Shown in pieces: positions 34,560 to 50,005 of a DNA stretch of 64,000 nucleotides. A program made the translations under genes and the position numbers. Positions within the stretch are counted from its first letter, which is position 1. Every line of letters begins with the position of its first letter. The notes beneath the pieces are model-generated. The model saw only the letters and a list, made by a program, of their open reading frames with translations, was not told where the DNA came from and made no database searches. The stretch is taken from NCBI GenBank assembly GCA_964035795.1, contig OZ038322.1, positions 12,726,038 to 12,790,037 on the forward strand, in the 5' to 3' direction. Origin of the DNA: Pterobdella sp. o SKG-2022 (lineage: Eukaryota; Annelida; Clitellata; Hirudinida; Piscicolidae).

Positions 34560-36565
34560 ATAATAATTCATCTTAAAAAATTTTTTTCAATTTTTCTTCA
34601 AAATATTTTTAATTTTTGATCGTATTTTTGCTAATTATGCTAAAACTAATTCACATTGTAGGAAATAATTAATTTTTACAGTTAAAAATTTGCTAAAAAA
34701 TCTTGAAATGCATTTTCACAATTATAGTAAAAAACAAGATTCTTATTTTAAAAATGCCAAGAAGTGTAAAAAAGCCTTAATTTAGAGAGTGTCGAAAGAA
34801 CTTCAAGATTTACAACTGTTGTTTATGACTCGCAATTCTTTTATTTTGCCACTTTTTAAATCTTTTTTTTAGCTTTAAAAACAAACCTAAGTATAATTTT
34901 TGAACATTAATTTTTCAATTTTGAATATTTATTTCAGTTTCTGTTTTTGAAAGATCTATTCTTTTCCAAATACGCTGCAAAATTTGGTTGGCTGAAATAA
35001 GTTATTTTCTAAGGTTTAAAAAATTTCATAATCTATCCCTTGCAATTAAGCAATAAAAATTACAATTAAAAAGCTTATTTATCAATATCTGAAAGTAATA
35101 TGTCATTTGAGATACGAACTTAACTAATTCAAAACCAAAAAAGTTTTATTTGTATGCAAAAAGTTTGCAAGATCGACGAAATATTGCCATATTGCGCTCT
35201 GGTACACAAACTTTTTAAAATTATTTAACGAGCAAATGTTGAATATTCAAAATAAGGAAACTTTCAGGCACGCTCGATTCTACAGACATAAATATCAAGG
35301 TGCAATGGTTTTTCTAGGAAAAGTCTTATTTCTTATTTTTTTACTTTAAACATATTTTAAACACAACAATTTTTTCTGTGTTTTTATAAACTAGATTTCT
35401 TTTACAATAGTTTAAAATCTTCTTCATTACTGATTATTTACTGAAGAAATTCAAAATAATGTAACGAAGATTTTCACATTTTCAATGTAAAATATAGCTT
35501 AGCAGCTTTCATACTTCCCAACGTGTTTCAATTGAGGCTTGCTCGATTCTTCCCGAAGTGAAGTTCGTTTAATAAACAAATAACAAAGAGGTAATTCATA
35601 CGACGATGATTTTTAAATATATTCACAAAAAGTCCATATACGGTTATCGATCAGGTTTGTGGGTTTAATTAATGTTTTTGTGGTTGAGCGTTTTGCTGGC
35701 TAAACAAAAGTTAATCAAGCCTATTAAAAAAAGCATAATATGATTTTTCGAACGATTTCCTAAAGATTTTCAAAACTTTTAAACGCACTAAAAATTTTCA
35801 TTTCTTTGTTTGTTAAAATTTTTATTTTCAAAAATATTGGTGCACAATAGGATGAAAGTTACATATATACTCTTGAAAGAACATTTTACAAAACGATTGA
35901 TACAAAATAATAGAAACATAATAATAATTGTTTTTTTAAGTTTTACCTGAAAGTAAGCCTAAAGTATGTTTAAAGATTTTTACATAAAAACCGCTCTCAC
36001 ATTTCTTTTACACAAAATTTTGCGCAAACTCTGTTTTTAAAATTGTATTTTATATCAAGTAGCATCACGTGATTTTTATATAAAAATACAACATTCGGTA
36101 TATGTAATGTACATTGAATATTTTAAAAATTTAAGATGTAAGAATGCTTATAACAAATATTGATCTAATAAAGTATGTTTTTGTGTTTGTTTCAGCAGGT
36201 CGTAAACTCAATAGATGGCTTATAAGATGCTGCTTATTCCAACTTGAAGATTGGTAAAATGCTTGAGATGAAAGTTTTGTCTGCACGTTATGATTCATGC
36301 GTCTTTTAACTAGAAGTTTTCAGGTTATTCTCACGAGGGAAACAATTTTGAACAGTACAAAAGCTTGATTTTATGCTGCCGAATGGGTTCTCTTGTACAT
36401 CAAACTTGCCTATATGTCATTTAGGAGTTCAGTTAGCGCCAAAAATTAACGCTATCATCTTACCAAAGAGCTCATCAAACTTCAACTTGGCTACTTTCAT
36501 ACTCGAAATAAATTTGTAGTGAAAGTTATAAAATTTCAAACTTTTTAAGTATACATTGTGAAACC
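34560..36565. other. Intergenic AT-rich DNA
   Basis: Between the minisatellite and the TGF-beta ligand stop. No coding, RNA or clear repeat is seen. The right end probably holds the ligand's 3' UTR. Confidence 0.35.
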
Positions 36566-36570
36566 TCGAA

Positions 36571-38295
36571 TCACAGACATCCACACTTGTCAATTATTAA
36601 GCCATCAATGTTTTCCAGCGTGGTTCGGTTTTTCTTATCTTCATAGATCAACATTAAGGGGCTGTGTTTTTTAGGAACGCAACAACTCACGGAATCCAAG
36701 ACGCGGTCATGAATGGTTTTGAAATTTTGGCAAAAACCAGTGCAGAAGTACAAACGAACAGTTTTAGGGTGTTTGACCCAATGCCATCCAAATTCTGCAA
36801 AGTCCAAGTCGAAGTTGAACCGACAGCAGCTTTGAGACACGGCTTCAGAGTTACACTCGAATGTTGAATCTCTTCGGATTCTGCTTATTACAGGATCTCT
36901 AATCTCGATTCTCAGCAAGGGTACCTTAAAATTTTTTTAAATCAAATCATTAATTATCAAAATTGATTTTTAAATAAAAATAAAAGCGCAAAACCACTAA
37001 CGCATGATTGAGAAATAAAAATTCATCGCGTTCATAATTTTTGTATTTTACACACTTAAAAAAAGAAACGAAAAGTAACCAATATTTTTAAAAACTGTAG
37101 TTGTTTCTCTTAGAATACGATTTCTAAAAAAACTCTTATTTTTAGCTGTTTTTAAGTTATTATTTTTTTATCAAAATAATTAGTTTTTTACATATTAACC
37201 AAAAAAACTAACAATTAATTGAAAAAAAACCTAACACTTATTTTTTCCTTATGGTTGAATGGTTTTTTGACGATCAGATTCCTGCCAGCGTGGTCCATAC
37301 ACACCATATAAATAGAGTATAAATCGATTGATGCATTTAAAGGAGAATGGTTTGAAGTGGAGGTTGAAGCTCTCAGAATATCTTCTCGTTCTCTTAAGAA
37401 GTCTTGCACACTCTGCGTAACGTCGATTCTGTGTAATCTGTGCAACAAATGAGCAAACATTCATGAAATATTGAAGGGGTTTTGACAATTTTTATTACCT
37501 GTCAATGCTGTTTGTGTCGTTTAGTGTGAATTTTTGTCGCATCAAAAGTTGTTTGTTTTGATATATGAGAAGCCACGATATGAATTGATCCTTTTTTTCT
37601 AAAGGTTTTCGTATATAAATGTTCAAATATGCCTTTGCAATGCTTCTCTCGGATAGATCTCTCTTCAATTTAAAATGCACCGTTCTATCTTCCTCTTGAG
37701 CTTCTGCAATGATAATTTATCATATTTTTATTCTACATTATAATGCTCTCTGAATTCAACTTTATCAAAAAGTTGACAACCAATTGAAGTCGTTAAAAAA
37801 TTGAATTGTTTCATTTTTTTCACTTAGTTTTAAATATTCATTTTCAAAGTTTTTTGGATAAATTTCAATGACCATAACAGTTTTTAAATCAAAAATAATG
37901 AAATATATTATCATGCTGCTTGACAATTTTTAAATAAAAATAAACTCACCGGTCCTTATAAAGATCTGCCTCTTGTGTTCTTCGTTGAAGATGCCTTGAT
38001 TGTGCGTTTGATTTTGAAAACCAATGATACTTTTTTGTATAGATTCATCAAAATGACTTTTATCCAAGGAAGAAGTGGCGTCCAAGACTCGAAGGATTGT
38101 GTTTTTAATTATTTCTATTTGTAACTGTTTCATGAATTCTGCTCGTCTGCAGACCGCTAAATCTTCTTCGTCATTTGACATGTGCTTGCAGTTTATATTT
38201 TTTTTGACGTTTCTCGCAGCAATATGCGTTGAAAATGTCGGCACTAACAACCACATCAGCAAAATTATCTTCATAATATTTACAGTGTTTGCCAT
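36571..38295 (-). CDS. TGF-beta family ligand, myostatin/GDF11- or activin-like
   Basis: A secreted dimeric growth factor precursor. Four exons join in phase: 38295-37950, 37703-37499, 37437-37236 and 36924-36571, about 368 residues. The N-terminus has a hydrophobic signal peptide (MKIILLMWLLVPTFST). The propeptide is weakly conserved but contains IDVTQSVQDFLRERE, matching the IDVKTVLQNWL segment of myostatin-type propeptides. A furin site RIRR lies just before the mature domain DSTFECNSEAVSQSCCRFNF. That domain reads DFAEFGWHWVKHPK, YFCTGFCQN, SCCVPKKHSPLMLIYED and DKCGCL. It has nine cysteines with paired CC, as in TGF-beta, activin and myostatin ligands, rather than the seven of BMPs. FGW-W and CCxPxKxSP-x-ML favour the GDF8/11 or inhibin-beta branch. 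A tree would be needed to choose. The exon 3 donor (GTTAGG) was chosen by phase. Confidence 0.88.
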
Positions 38296-41200
38296 TTTAT
38301 TTTGACTATTTATGTTAGGTTATAATTATTTTTACACATATGCAAAGCAACAAGTGATTTAAATGTTGTCATGCAATAAAAGTTTGCAGATTTCGTGCCC
38401 GTAATCTCGTTGGTTTTTAATTAAAGATTCAATTCTTTCCACTCTTTTTATTTTTATTTGAATTATTATTTAGATTATTATGTACTTAGATAAAAACTGT
38501 TTTTTTAATTTCTTTTACGTTGAGTATTAGGTTTTTTTTGCTTCTTTTCGAAATCTCAAATTTCTACAAAGTCTACTTATATTCTATGAAAAACAAATTT
38601 CTAATGTTTTAAAACAATTACTTTTAATTTTCGTATAATTTCTAAATAAATTAAACTGCCATTCATGCCGATGTTCATAAGTCAATCATCGACTGCTAAC
38701 TATCACTACAGATCTAGTGAAACCGAAGAAGGTTTTATCATCTTTGCTCTTCTTAACATATATATTCATTATTATTTTTGTTTTTATTTATATAAATTTT
38801 TATAATTACACCGTTATAATGAATTATTCAAACATTATTTTTATTACATTTATCGGTGTTTTTATGTGGGAGTTTCTGTTAAAAATGCAAAAATCTGATA
38901 AAAGGGCTCGTTATCTTATGACTCTTTATAATTTGTTCCCCACAACTTTCAAACATCGTTGAAGCACAGTGATTAAACGTCATTTAATAAAGAGTAATAA
39001 TTCTCATGACATCCACAATCAATTAGAGTATTTTTAGAGTATAATTACCGTCGATTTATAATGCCAAACTTCAAATGTTAGTTCGAATCAAAGTTAGCAA
39101 ATCTTATTTCAACTACAGCTCAACGAACAAATAACTTAAATCTAGTTTTCAATGAAGATTTATTAACGAAAATATTTTTAAGACATTTGTAAATTTCTGC
39201 AAGACGCGTTTTATGTTAATTAATATTCGGCTTAAAACCCATTAACTTTTTAAAAAAAACTTGCACTCTTGTCAAAACTTTCTAAAACTGAGCTAAAACA
39301 AGTCGAATCTTTAGCTTTTAGTAGAAATAAACTTTATGATTGCAGCGATGCTTTTATACGCGATATTCGCATATTGCCAGTGTTTAATATGCATATCAAT
39401 ACATATTCTCTATATTCTCTTTGATATCTGGCTGGAATGAATATTTTTGACAAAATTAGTTATTTTCAAAGTTAGAAGAACTTTTTTTTTATAAATAAAT
39501 CAATGATTTAGATTTTAAATTTTAAGATCAAGTTTGTATGCTTTAATACAATAATTTATTTACCTCTAAAAATTTTTCATAGCCCCCTACAATAGCTTTA
39601 AATTCAAAATAACTCAACCATTTTGCAAATACAATAACAGAATGCGCTTACTAATATTATTAACTTTCTCAATAACCAAGAGATGTTGAAAGTTTGCCAT
39701 TTTAAACTCAATTCTACTCATAAGCTCAACTATTTTCTGCTCAAATCACTGTTCCAAAACCATTTCGACTTTTGAATGTTATTTTTTTTTTTTTTTCATT
39801 CCCTTTTTCCCGTGAGATTAGCAACATAGCTTACCTTCATCACCAAGTTGCCAAGTGTGGATCCAGGATGACTTCGTTGCTAAAAAAAAGAACATGTTCT
39901 AGGAACCTAGTCTGATGAGAGCAGACTAATGAAGCACTCCGTGTATGTACTTCCAAAAAATAATTATTTCCAGAGAATTCGTGTAACTGTACAACACTAT
40001 TTGAGAAGAATAAACTGTTTTTTGATTTTTTCCCTAAAGGGGTAGCAGTCGTACCAGTTAAGAGGCTTGAACTCTAAATTGATGTATTTAACGCCATTCT
40101 CAAAACTTCTTTTATTTATTCCTAGTCACTTAGATTTTCGGTTCTTATTTGAAAGAACCTATAAATACTTATCATTATCATCGGTTAGCCCCTTCAAACG
40201 CCTAAAGCCATTAAAATAGACATATAAGCAAAACTATAAAATTAACAATATTACATAATAATGCTTCAAATTTTTCAGAAACTGGAATAAAAATCCTTAA
40301 TTTTTATAGTACCGCCAGCCCGAACCAACGTTTTGAAATATCGAATTTCAACAACCATAGTTTATATATCGGAACATTTTGCTTTAATGTCAATTTAAAT
40401 CATTTGCTGAGCCAAATGAAGATGGCGCTAGAGTTGACAGTCTGCCAATATTTGCCCCTGGAGTCTATTCTTATTTAAGTTATAACAGAAAAGCACCGAA
40501 ATTACTGCCACTAATTTGGATGCAGTTCAACTTCAATGACTATGCTAATTGTATATTTCTAACACCCATTTCATAAGGTTGATGCCATAATAATGTTAAT
40601 ATGAATTAAGCAATTTAATTAAAACAAAATTATTATTTTCCAAATTATAAAGCACCATGATGGCGTAAATGAATGAAAACTTATAAACTCTACTATGAAG
40701 CATTGATAAATATCGACTCAAAAATTTCAATTAGAAGCATGGCTAACTAAAACATCAAAATAACTAATGTAAAAACGAAAATAAATTTTAAATGTTCGTG
40801 TGTGTCATTATAAAATTGAAGTAAACAACTGGATTTGAGAAAATAAGCTGAGATTTTCTTCACGATAAATGAGGTGAAGGATGAAAAGACGTGATTAGGA
40901 TCTTCCAAACTACAACAAAAAAGATTAAGCTCAATTCTAAAAACAAAAAACAATATTAGAATAGTGATCAATAAAATGTGATACTACTATAAAAACATAT
41001 CAAATGAAATGGAAAATCATTCAGAATAGATTGCATGATGGGTATTCAATGGGAAGTTGAAATAATATATGGAATAAATTTTTCTTTCAAGTCATCGACT
41101 AAAATTATAGTTATTTTAAAACGCTATTGACTTAATTTCAGTATAAAAATACTCCATTTTATGATTAATTAACTAAAGTATCTATAAACCTTATAAAACT

Positions 41201-41300
41201 TAAAGAATGAATAAATAAATACACTTAAAATACACCGACGTTATGAACTATAAAAAAATTATGAGTTAAAAAATACGTCATTACAAACTGAATGATATCA
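38296..41300. other. Intergenic region between the TGF-beta ligand and lamin
   Basis: AT-rich. Short GC-richer blocks at about 39815-39960 and 40030-40110 look like repeat remnants; the first holds the inverted pair AGTCTG/CAGACT. An open frame at 38717-38962 (+) lacks an ATG start and family resemblance. I searched the minus strand here for a lamin-tail (Ig-fold) exon and a CaaX end and found neither. Confidence 0.4.
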
Positions 41301-41308
41301 CAAATGGT

Positions 41309-44300
41309 TCAGTAGGCTCTCCTTTTGCTAGCACTCTGCAAAACATTGTATTTCGCGTAAGTTATGTTATAATTAGAAGTGCTAGATGTTTTGAGTTCAT
41401 CAGACTGAATAACTTTTATAGAATAACAGCTTTTCATGGCAACTTTACAAAGCTCAAAAAACTGATCAAAAGTGAGAAACAAACCTTTCTAGGGAGAGAA
41501 GAAATTTCAGTGAATGATTCAGTGAATGAAGTTTCAACAGATTCACCTAGGCGCATCTTCTTACCTTTCGGCTCTTTGCCTTGAGTCGAATTTAGTCTGG
41601 TGAAAAGAATTTGTTTGAGATAAAACTAAAAGTATTACAGTTTAGTTTTTAATAATTGAATAAAATAATTATGCGTAATATAAAAAACCGCAAAATTTTG
41701 ATATATAGTTCAATATAAAATGATGATTCATGAAGACTGATAGTCGACATAAATACAATAATGATAGATCTTTGGTACCATTGTCAAGTCCCCAATCACA
41801 ATCCTATTCTTACCTGCTCTCTTCCATATCAAGGAGTTTCCTATAGGTTGAAATCTCAATGTCCAGTTTGATTTTGAGATCAAACAAATCACGGTACTCC
41901 TGTAAAATATTTTAATGTGCTTTATGTAGTACATTAACGTTCCAATACGACTAGCAAACATTATAAACTACACTTGAAATATATTGAATTATGTACAACA
42001 ATGTCTATCGAAAGATTTGCGGTATGGTTTATTATAGTTCAACAAAAAGCTAGTTTCAGCAGAAACTGGGTTGGATGGCTATCTTAAAAAATTGATTTTG
42101 TACTCGATATGTATTAGCTGGCATCCCAGTAAAACTTCAATATAAGAAACACACCTGAAGTTGTTCTTCTAGTTGCTGCTTGAGCCTCCTTATTTCTGCC
42201 TCCTTGACAGATGCAGTGGATGCATGGGCATCCTTCTCATCCTGCAATCTCCTCTCCAACATCTCCACTCGTGACTCGTTACCTTCAAGCTGAACAAAAT
42301 ATGTTTCCATGTTTAGTGCTCATATTTCATTCAAAAAATTTATTGTTACATAAATAGAAAAGTTTTACCATTTACAACCCTAGAAAAAGTATAAAAAGTT
42401 GAAAAAAATGTTTAGATAAATTTATTAAACTGTTTATTTAGAAAAAAAGCGAAATACCAAATTGAGAAAGGTAAAAATAATGTTACAATAAAAAATGACA
42501 AAATATATTAAAGACCTTAGCATTGAGTTTGTTGAGATCAGCAGTGAGGGACTCGATCCTGCTCTTCAGTTGCATCAGCTCAGTCTGTGATTTGCGAGCC
42601 TCTCCCTGCCAGTGTCCCGAGTCATTCTGCAGATCCCTCAACTACAGGATTGTAGGAATGATAATGTATTTAAGCACCAGCCAAAAATATTCATTATATG
42701 AATTGAAAAAACCTGAATGAAAGTTGTTTAAATAAAGCATGAGAGCACATTTACAAATTGTCTTAAATCAGCATTAGTTTCCTTCAAACAGCCAAATAAT
42801 CGCCCAATAATATCAAATGCCTTATAAAAATTAAATAAACCTGCTATTTTCTGCAAGTTTAGAATAAAAACAATAATGAATTTCTTGGAAACATTTGAAA
42901 TTCAAAATAGGAACCTTCTTATGGAAGACTTCTTCCAACTCAGCTCTACTGTTAGCAATATGTTGCTCACTCTCTTCCCTCATCTGCTTCAGAGCATCAG
43001 CCATCTCACTTTCATAATCTCTCCTCTCTTCTATCTCCGTCACTTGCAACCTCTTCCTATGAGGACTGTTCAACTCCTGAGATGCCAATGTATAAGATAA
43101 ACATGACAAATAATTATAAAATTTTTATCATCAGTAACCAAATATACAAAATAATTGAATAAAATGTTGAATAAATTGAAAAAATTTGAAGATAACGCAA
43201 TTACGCAAGTTTTGAAAAAAAATAATTGTCTATAGCAACTTTCAAAGAGATAAACAGAAAGAAGCAGTGTACCTCAAGATGGACCTCCTTCTGGAAAGAT
43301 AACTGCTCCTTCAAGCTCTGCATCTTGTTCTCCAGGTCCACCCTCCTTATTGTCTCCTCTTCCAACTGGTTCTTTGCCAACTGACAAGTTTAAAAGAATT
43401 TTTTAATTTATGTACCTTTTATATTTTATTATTTAAAGAAATTCTGGCAATTCTTAAAATAATCATAAAATTTTCAATATACATATATATTTTAAAAAAA
43501 TTAATTTGAGATAGTAATGTAGACAGCAAAAATTTGAGACCTCAAGTTGCTTATTTTTCAGATCCAAATCTTTCTTCACCCTCTGAAACACATTTATTAA
43601 TGTTTAAAATACAAAATAAGTTTCATTCTATAATTAACCTAAATAGAACACAATTACTCAACAGTATTTTGAATTTGAACATTTATTTTAAAACATGATA
43701 ATTATCTACTCATTAACTATATTGATATGCCATCACTACCCCATTATTTAGGAAATACATTAAATTATATGTCAAAAAGTAAAAATAAAAACATCAAAAA
43801 TTTTGTAAAACTTATTATTTCATAAAATGTCATAGTAAGTTATTATAAGTAAAAATAACATAATACATTATTATTTCATCATTTTATTTTATTTTATAAA
43901 GCAAAAAAATTTTTTCATCTATATTTTTTTTATAAATTCATGACAATCACTTGATAAAAGTTGTATTACCAGTTCTAAAAAACTCACAAACCTAATAAAA
44001 CATTAAGACAACCTAGGTATATACCATAATTTTATTTTTCATAAGCATTCATTTAAATATAATAACATACTAAAAAACAAAATTTTTATTTGGTAATATC
44101 TTGATTAAATTGATATTAAAAGTAACATCAAGTACCTTATGAACAAATGAATAATTATAAAACCTTGTTATTCAATTAAACATACCGCCAGATTGTCCTC
44201 AAGGTGTTTTTTGCTTGAAGTGGCATCAGACAGTCTCACTTGTGCATTACTTAGCTGGTTCTCCAGTGATAACACTCTGTTATTGGATCTATCCAAAGCC

Positions 44301-44752
44301 TTCTCCATATCTATGTACCTTCAAAAATAAAATATTCATAAATATAATTTCTCTGACTAAGATGTAAATTTAACTTACTTGCTGAGTAGTTCATCATATT
44401 CCGATTTGACTTTGTTCAGCTCCAACTGAATTTTGGCTTTTTCTTTGCCCATTTGGTCAAGAAGATTCCTGGCATCTCTTAGTTCTTCATCATAAAGTGC
44501 CTTTATTTTCGAACTTTCACCGGCCCCAATCTCCTCGTGAGAGCTTATTATCTTAGTCAAACGTTCATTTTCAATTTCTAAACTTCTCACACATTCAATG
44601 TAAGCAGCTAAACGATCGTTGAGACTAGCCAACTGATCTTTTTCAGCCATTCTAGATATCATGGTTGGTGAAGCAGGCCTGCCGGACGAACTGACAGTTG
44701 GAGTAGGCGTTTTTCCGGCAGCTTGACTAAATCTTTTTGATTTCGATGACAT
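41309..44752 (-). CDS. LMN: Nuclear lamin (intermediate filament), 3' end uncertain
   Basis: Lamins form the filament meshwork under the inner nuclear membrane. The head exon (44752-44375) reads [20 protein letters not shown], with an SPT mitotic-kinase-like site, then [20 protein letters not shown] and [11 protein letters not shown], the conserved start of coil 1A in lamins. Coil exons follow at about 44315-44190, 43580-43550, 43380-43275, 43085-42915, 42640-42518 and 42290-42155. The rod ends with [20 protein letters not shown] and KLLDMEESR (about 41900-41805), the helix termination motif. The next exon (about 41602-41485) has an NLS-like KGKKMRL followed by [19 protein letters not shown]. 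In phase, the next plausible exon (41335-41309) adds SASKRRAY and stops. If so, both the lamin-tail Ig-fold and CaaX box are missing. That last exon is tentative. Confidence 0.88.
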
Positions 44753-45395
44753 TTTATTTGTTAACTAGGAACTTTTTATTAAACTAAGATACAAAAGACA
44801 CGAGAAACTAGCTAACTAATTTAACCTCCTGTAAAATATGACAGCTAAAACAGCAGTGAATAAGAGGGTGAAAAGATTAAAAGCAGAGTTGATTAAAATA
44901 AATTTAGTTTCAGATAAGATTGAACTGAAACAAGAATTAAATAATTTATGGTTTCCTATTTTTCTTACAAATCAGAGTTTCTTAATTTTCTTCAAAAACA
45001 TTATAAAGTTAAATCAAATTTAACCACTAGAAGCCTTCCACTTATGAAAATCAAACTCACTAAATGACTTAATAGACACCAAAAAGACAATTTATTTTTT
45101 AATTGCATTAAATAATGATCGAAAAACATATTTACGGCTTCATTCTTAAATTCAAATAAGCTTAAATACACCGTACTCACAATAACACATTTCAAAACAA
45201 CTTATCTAATTCGTTATTTCTAGTGTACTCATTGAATTCACACATTTATATTTTTATTTTATGATTCAATACCTTCGCGGACTTGCATAAATTATATTAA
45301 AAAATTTTGCGTACTTGATAATGTAGGTTCATTTAAATGGTTCTAAAATACAATTTGATAAAAAAACAACTTTTACACAGAAATTTTTTGAAAAT
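44753..45395. other. Upstream region of lamin
   Basis: Should contain the lamin promoter and 5' UTR. A fragment GTACTTGATAATGTAGGTTC near 45310 resembles half of the MITE family. No coding is seen. Confidence 0.35.
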
Positions 45396-45399
45396 TTTG

Positions 45400-46680
45400 A
45401 TCTTTTTAAATTTTTCCAACCATGCCTTTTTTTCTTATTTCTCTAACAACATCGTTGCTTTTTTCATCACATGATCCTTTATTAACTCAACTCTTTCAAT
45501 ATTACCCAGTCTTTTTCTATAACCATTATCTTATTCAATTGTTTTTTCCAACCAACCCGCAATAAACTCTTTTCCGCCATTAAAATATCTACTAGATCTT
45601 GGTCTCAACTTGCACGATGTTGCTTCACACCTAAACAAACCTTACGAAGTCTTGGGTTTTTTTTTATCCTTTTCTTTTTTTTCATTATATCTGGCTCTCT
45701 AATTTATCAGTTTTCTCTTCCATTCTATTTTTTCATCTATATTATCAAATCTGCCACTGTTTTTTTCTTCATTTTTGAAATACCTCGATTGTATTCTTTC
45801 CAAAAAATCTTCTGCTTCTCTCTTCTGTTCAAGAATTTCATAATTTTTTTCGGAGATAAGCTTTTTTTTCATTAGAAGTAACAATTTCTCATCCTAAAAA
45901 CTCCCAGTTACTTTTTTTTTCTTCAATTTTCATCCATAACCTTTACTGACCTCATCACTATCATCAATTTTATATCCTCCTCCTATGTTCCTTTGATTTA
46001 ATCACATCTAAAATCGATAAAGATCGTTTTCATTTTTGCTATCTTGTTATTTTAATTTTAATCTCTCGTTAACTTTTTCAAGGTTCTCTAATTCCATCAT
46101 TGCTCCAGATTTAAAAAATCTTTTTACGACGCTTTAAATGTTTCTCATTGTTGTTCGATTGCTGACTTTTTTTTTTAAATCCTTATGAAAACTGTCTATC
46201 CCTAGCTTAAGGGTCTCTTTTCCCAAAAATCTTTTTCCACCTTCTCAATCTGGATTCAATGCAGCCCACATGCTTATGAAAACTTGTCTTTTGATCATTG
46301 CTAATGATGCTTTTCAAAATTTTGATTATATAAAGCTGTTTCTTCCTTTTTCTTCAATTTCTTTACTGCTTTTGATACTAGTTGTCACTCCCTTTCATTT
46401 TGACATTTTGCCTACTTGATTTTTTGGTTCTGACATTTTTCTATTGTTAATAATAATTCCCTTTCATCTTATTTTTTAAGGATCTGTTTTTTGATCCCTT
46501 CTCTATACTACCTTGTCTTATTAAATTTTTTCCTCTGCAGTCAATTCCTTATCTCTCTCAAAAAACTATTCTTTAGTTATATTTTTTGGAGCTAATTAAA
46601 TTGCATCTCACTCAATACTCCTAAATTTACTTCTATTCATGTATTTTTTCAAGTTCAAATATCTACTTTGACTCTACGAC
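45400..46680 (-). pseudogene. Possible decayed coding sequence (charged, coiled-coil-like)
   Basis: The plus strand is strikingly rich in T and C here, so the minus strand is A/G-rich, as in lysine/glutamate-rich coding DNA. One stretch (45884-45699) reads EKNYEILEQKREAEDFLERI and continues charged. Near 46310-46140, minus-strand frames give SRLRRWKKIFGKRDP and, further on, HKDLKKKVSNRTT, broken by stops. This looks like an eroded coiled-coil gene or element ORF, but no family is recognised. Confidence 0.35.
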
Positions 46681-46689
46681 TATCCCTAT

Positions 46690-47040
46690 GAATGATTGTC
46701 GGGGAGCTATAAAATTTTATTATTATTGATGACGATGCTCGTCCTTCTCGGACGAAGACGACCACAACTTATATTTCTGGGTGCGAAGATGGCTGGTCAA
46801 ACCAACTCTCACCCTGAAGTGCCTTGTACCGTGTGAACAGGGATACGCCGAAGTAGAACAAACTGAGAGGCAGTATAATAATCTGCTTCAGCCAAAGTAA
46901 AAATTGCAACTTATTTAAACACAAAAGGTGAGTTTATTATTAGAAGCAGTACTCGCTCTTATTTTGCGACGCTGACGTTTCTGCTCTTTCACGTCCCTCG
47001 CCACAACAGTAGAAACAATGCTGCGCCATTATTACTTCTA
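46690..47040. repeat. GC-richer repeat-like block
   Basis: A compact block of balanced composition in AT-rich DNA: GATGACGATGCTCGTCC with hairpin CGTCCTTCTCGGACG, then ACGACCACAACTTATATTTC, GGTGCGAAGATGGCTGGTC, GTACCGTGTGAACAGGG and, after about 46960, CTCGCTCTTATTTTGCGACG. It has no convincing frame. It is likely the end of a retroelement or a SINE. No second copy is seen in the window. Confidence 0.45.
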
Positions 47041-47583
47041 TGCTTTTTAGAAACATCTTATCTGTTTTTATCTATAGAACATACATTTTGACGAATATCC
47101 TACATTTATTCGAAAATAAAGCTACACTTTTCGTTAAGTATGGCCTTACCACAAAACATTAGCATTTCTCAAAATTGATGTTCTATAGATATTATAATCT
47201 CTATGCTATATTACAAACCTTCCAAAGCTTAACTCTTTATACAAATTTAAAATCCTTCTCGCTCTTTTCAACACATTTTAAGCGTATAAACTCACAATTA
47301 GCCACTGACTTAAAACTTTATATCTACACCTCTCATTCTTTTGTAAATATTCGACTTTGATGAAATTAGTTTATTGTAACCTTAAATGAAGCAATACTTG
47401 TGGTATTTAACTGTCTTTTACAAACATTTTTAGATTCAAAAGAAAAAAAAAACGTACATATTTACAAAAACCGACAATATCGAGGTCATGATAGACAATT
47501 CAAATAAACCTTGAACTTTAAAACAAGCAAATCCAGATAAATCTATATTGAAAAAAATGTCTGAAGTAATATCTTTGCAGGAA

Positions 47584-50005
<2,422 letters not shown>

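Noticed and set aside
34156..34619. Long frames encoding MELHL or PSGVT repeats
   Set aside because: They are a by-product of a 15-bp minisatellite; the same array is open on both strands.
38717..38962. 81-codon open frame on plus, hydrophobic
   Set aside because: It starts with a non-ATG codon, has the composition expected from AT-rich DNA, and resembles no family.
39895..39950. Possible hammerhead ribozyme (CTGATGAG motif)
   Set aside because: The CUGAUGA-like box is present, but the required GAAA after stem II is not (GAAGC instead), and the helices do not close. The inverted pair AGTCTG/CAGACT alone is weak.
40747..40971. Minus-strand frame with CSLEDPNHVFSSFTSFIVKK, considered as a lamin tail exon
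   Set aside because: It does not resemble the lamin Ig-fold, and the matching splice phase from the previous lamin exon would hit an early stop.
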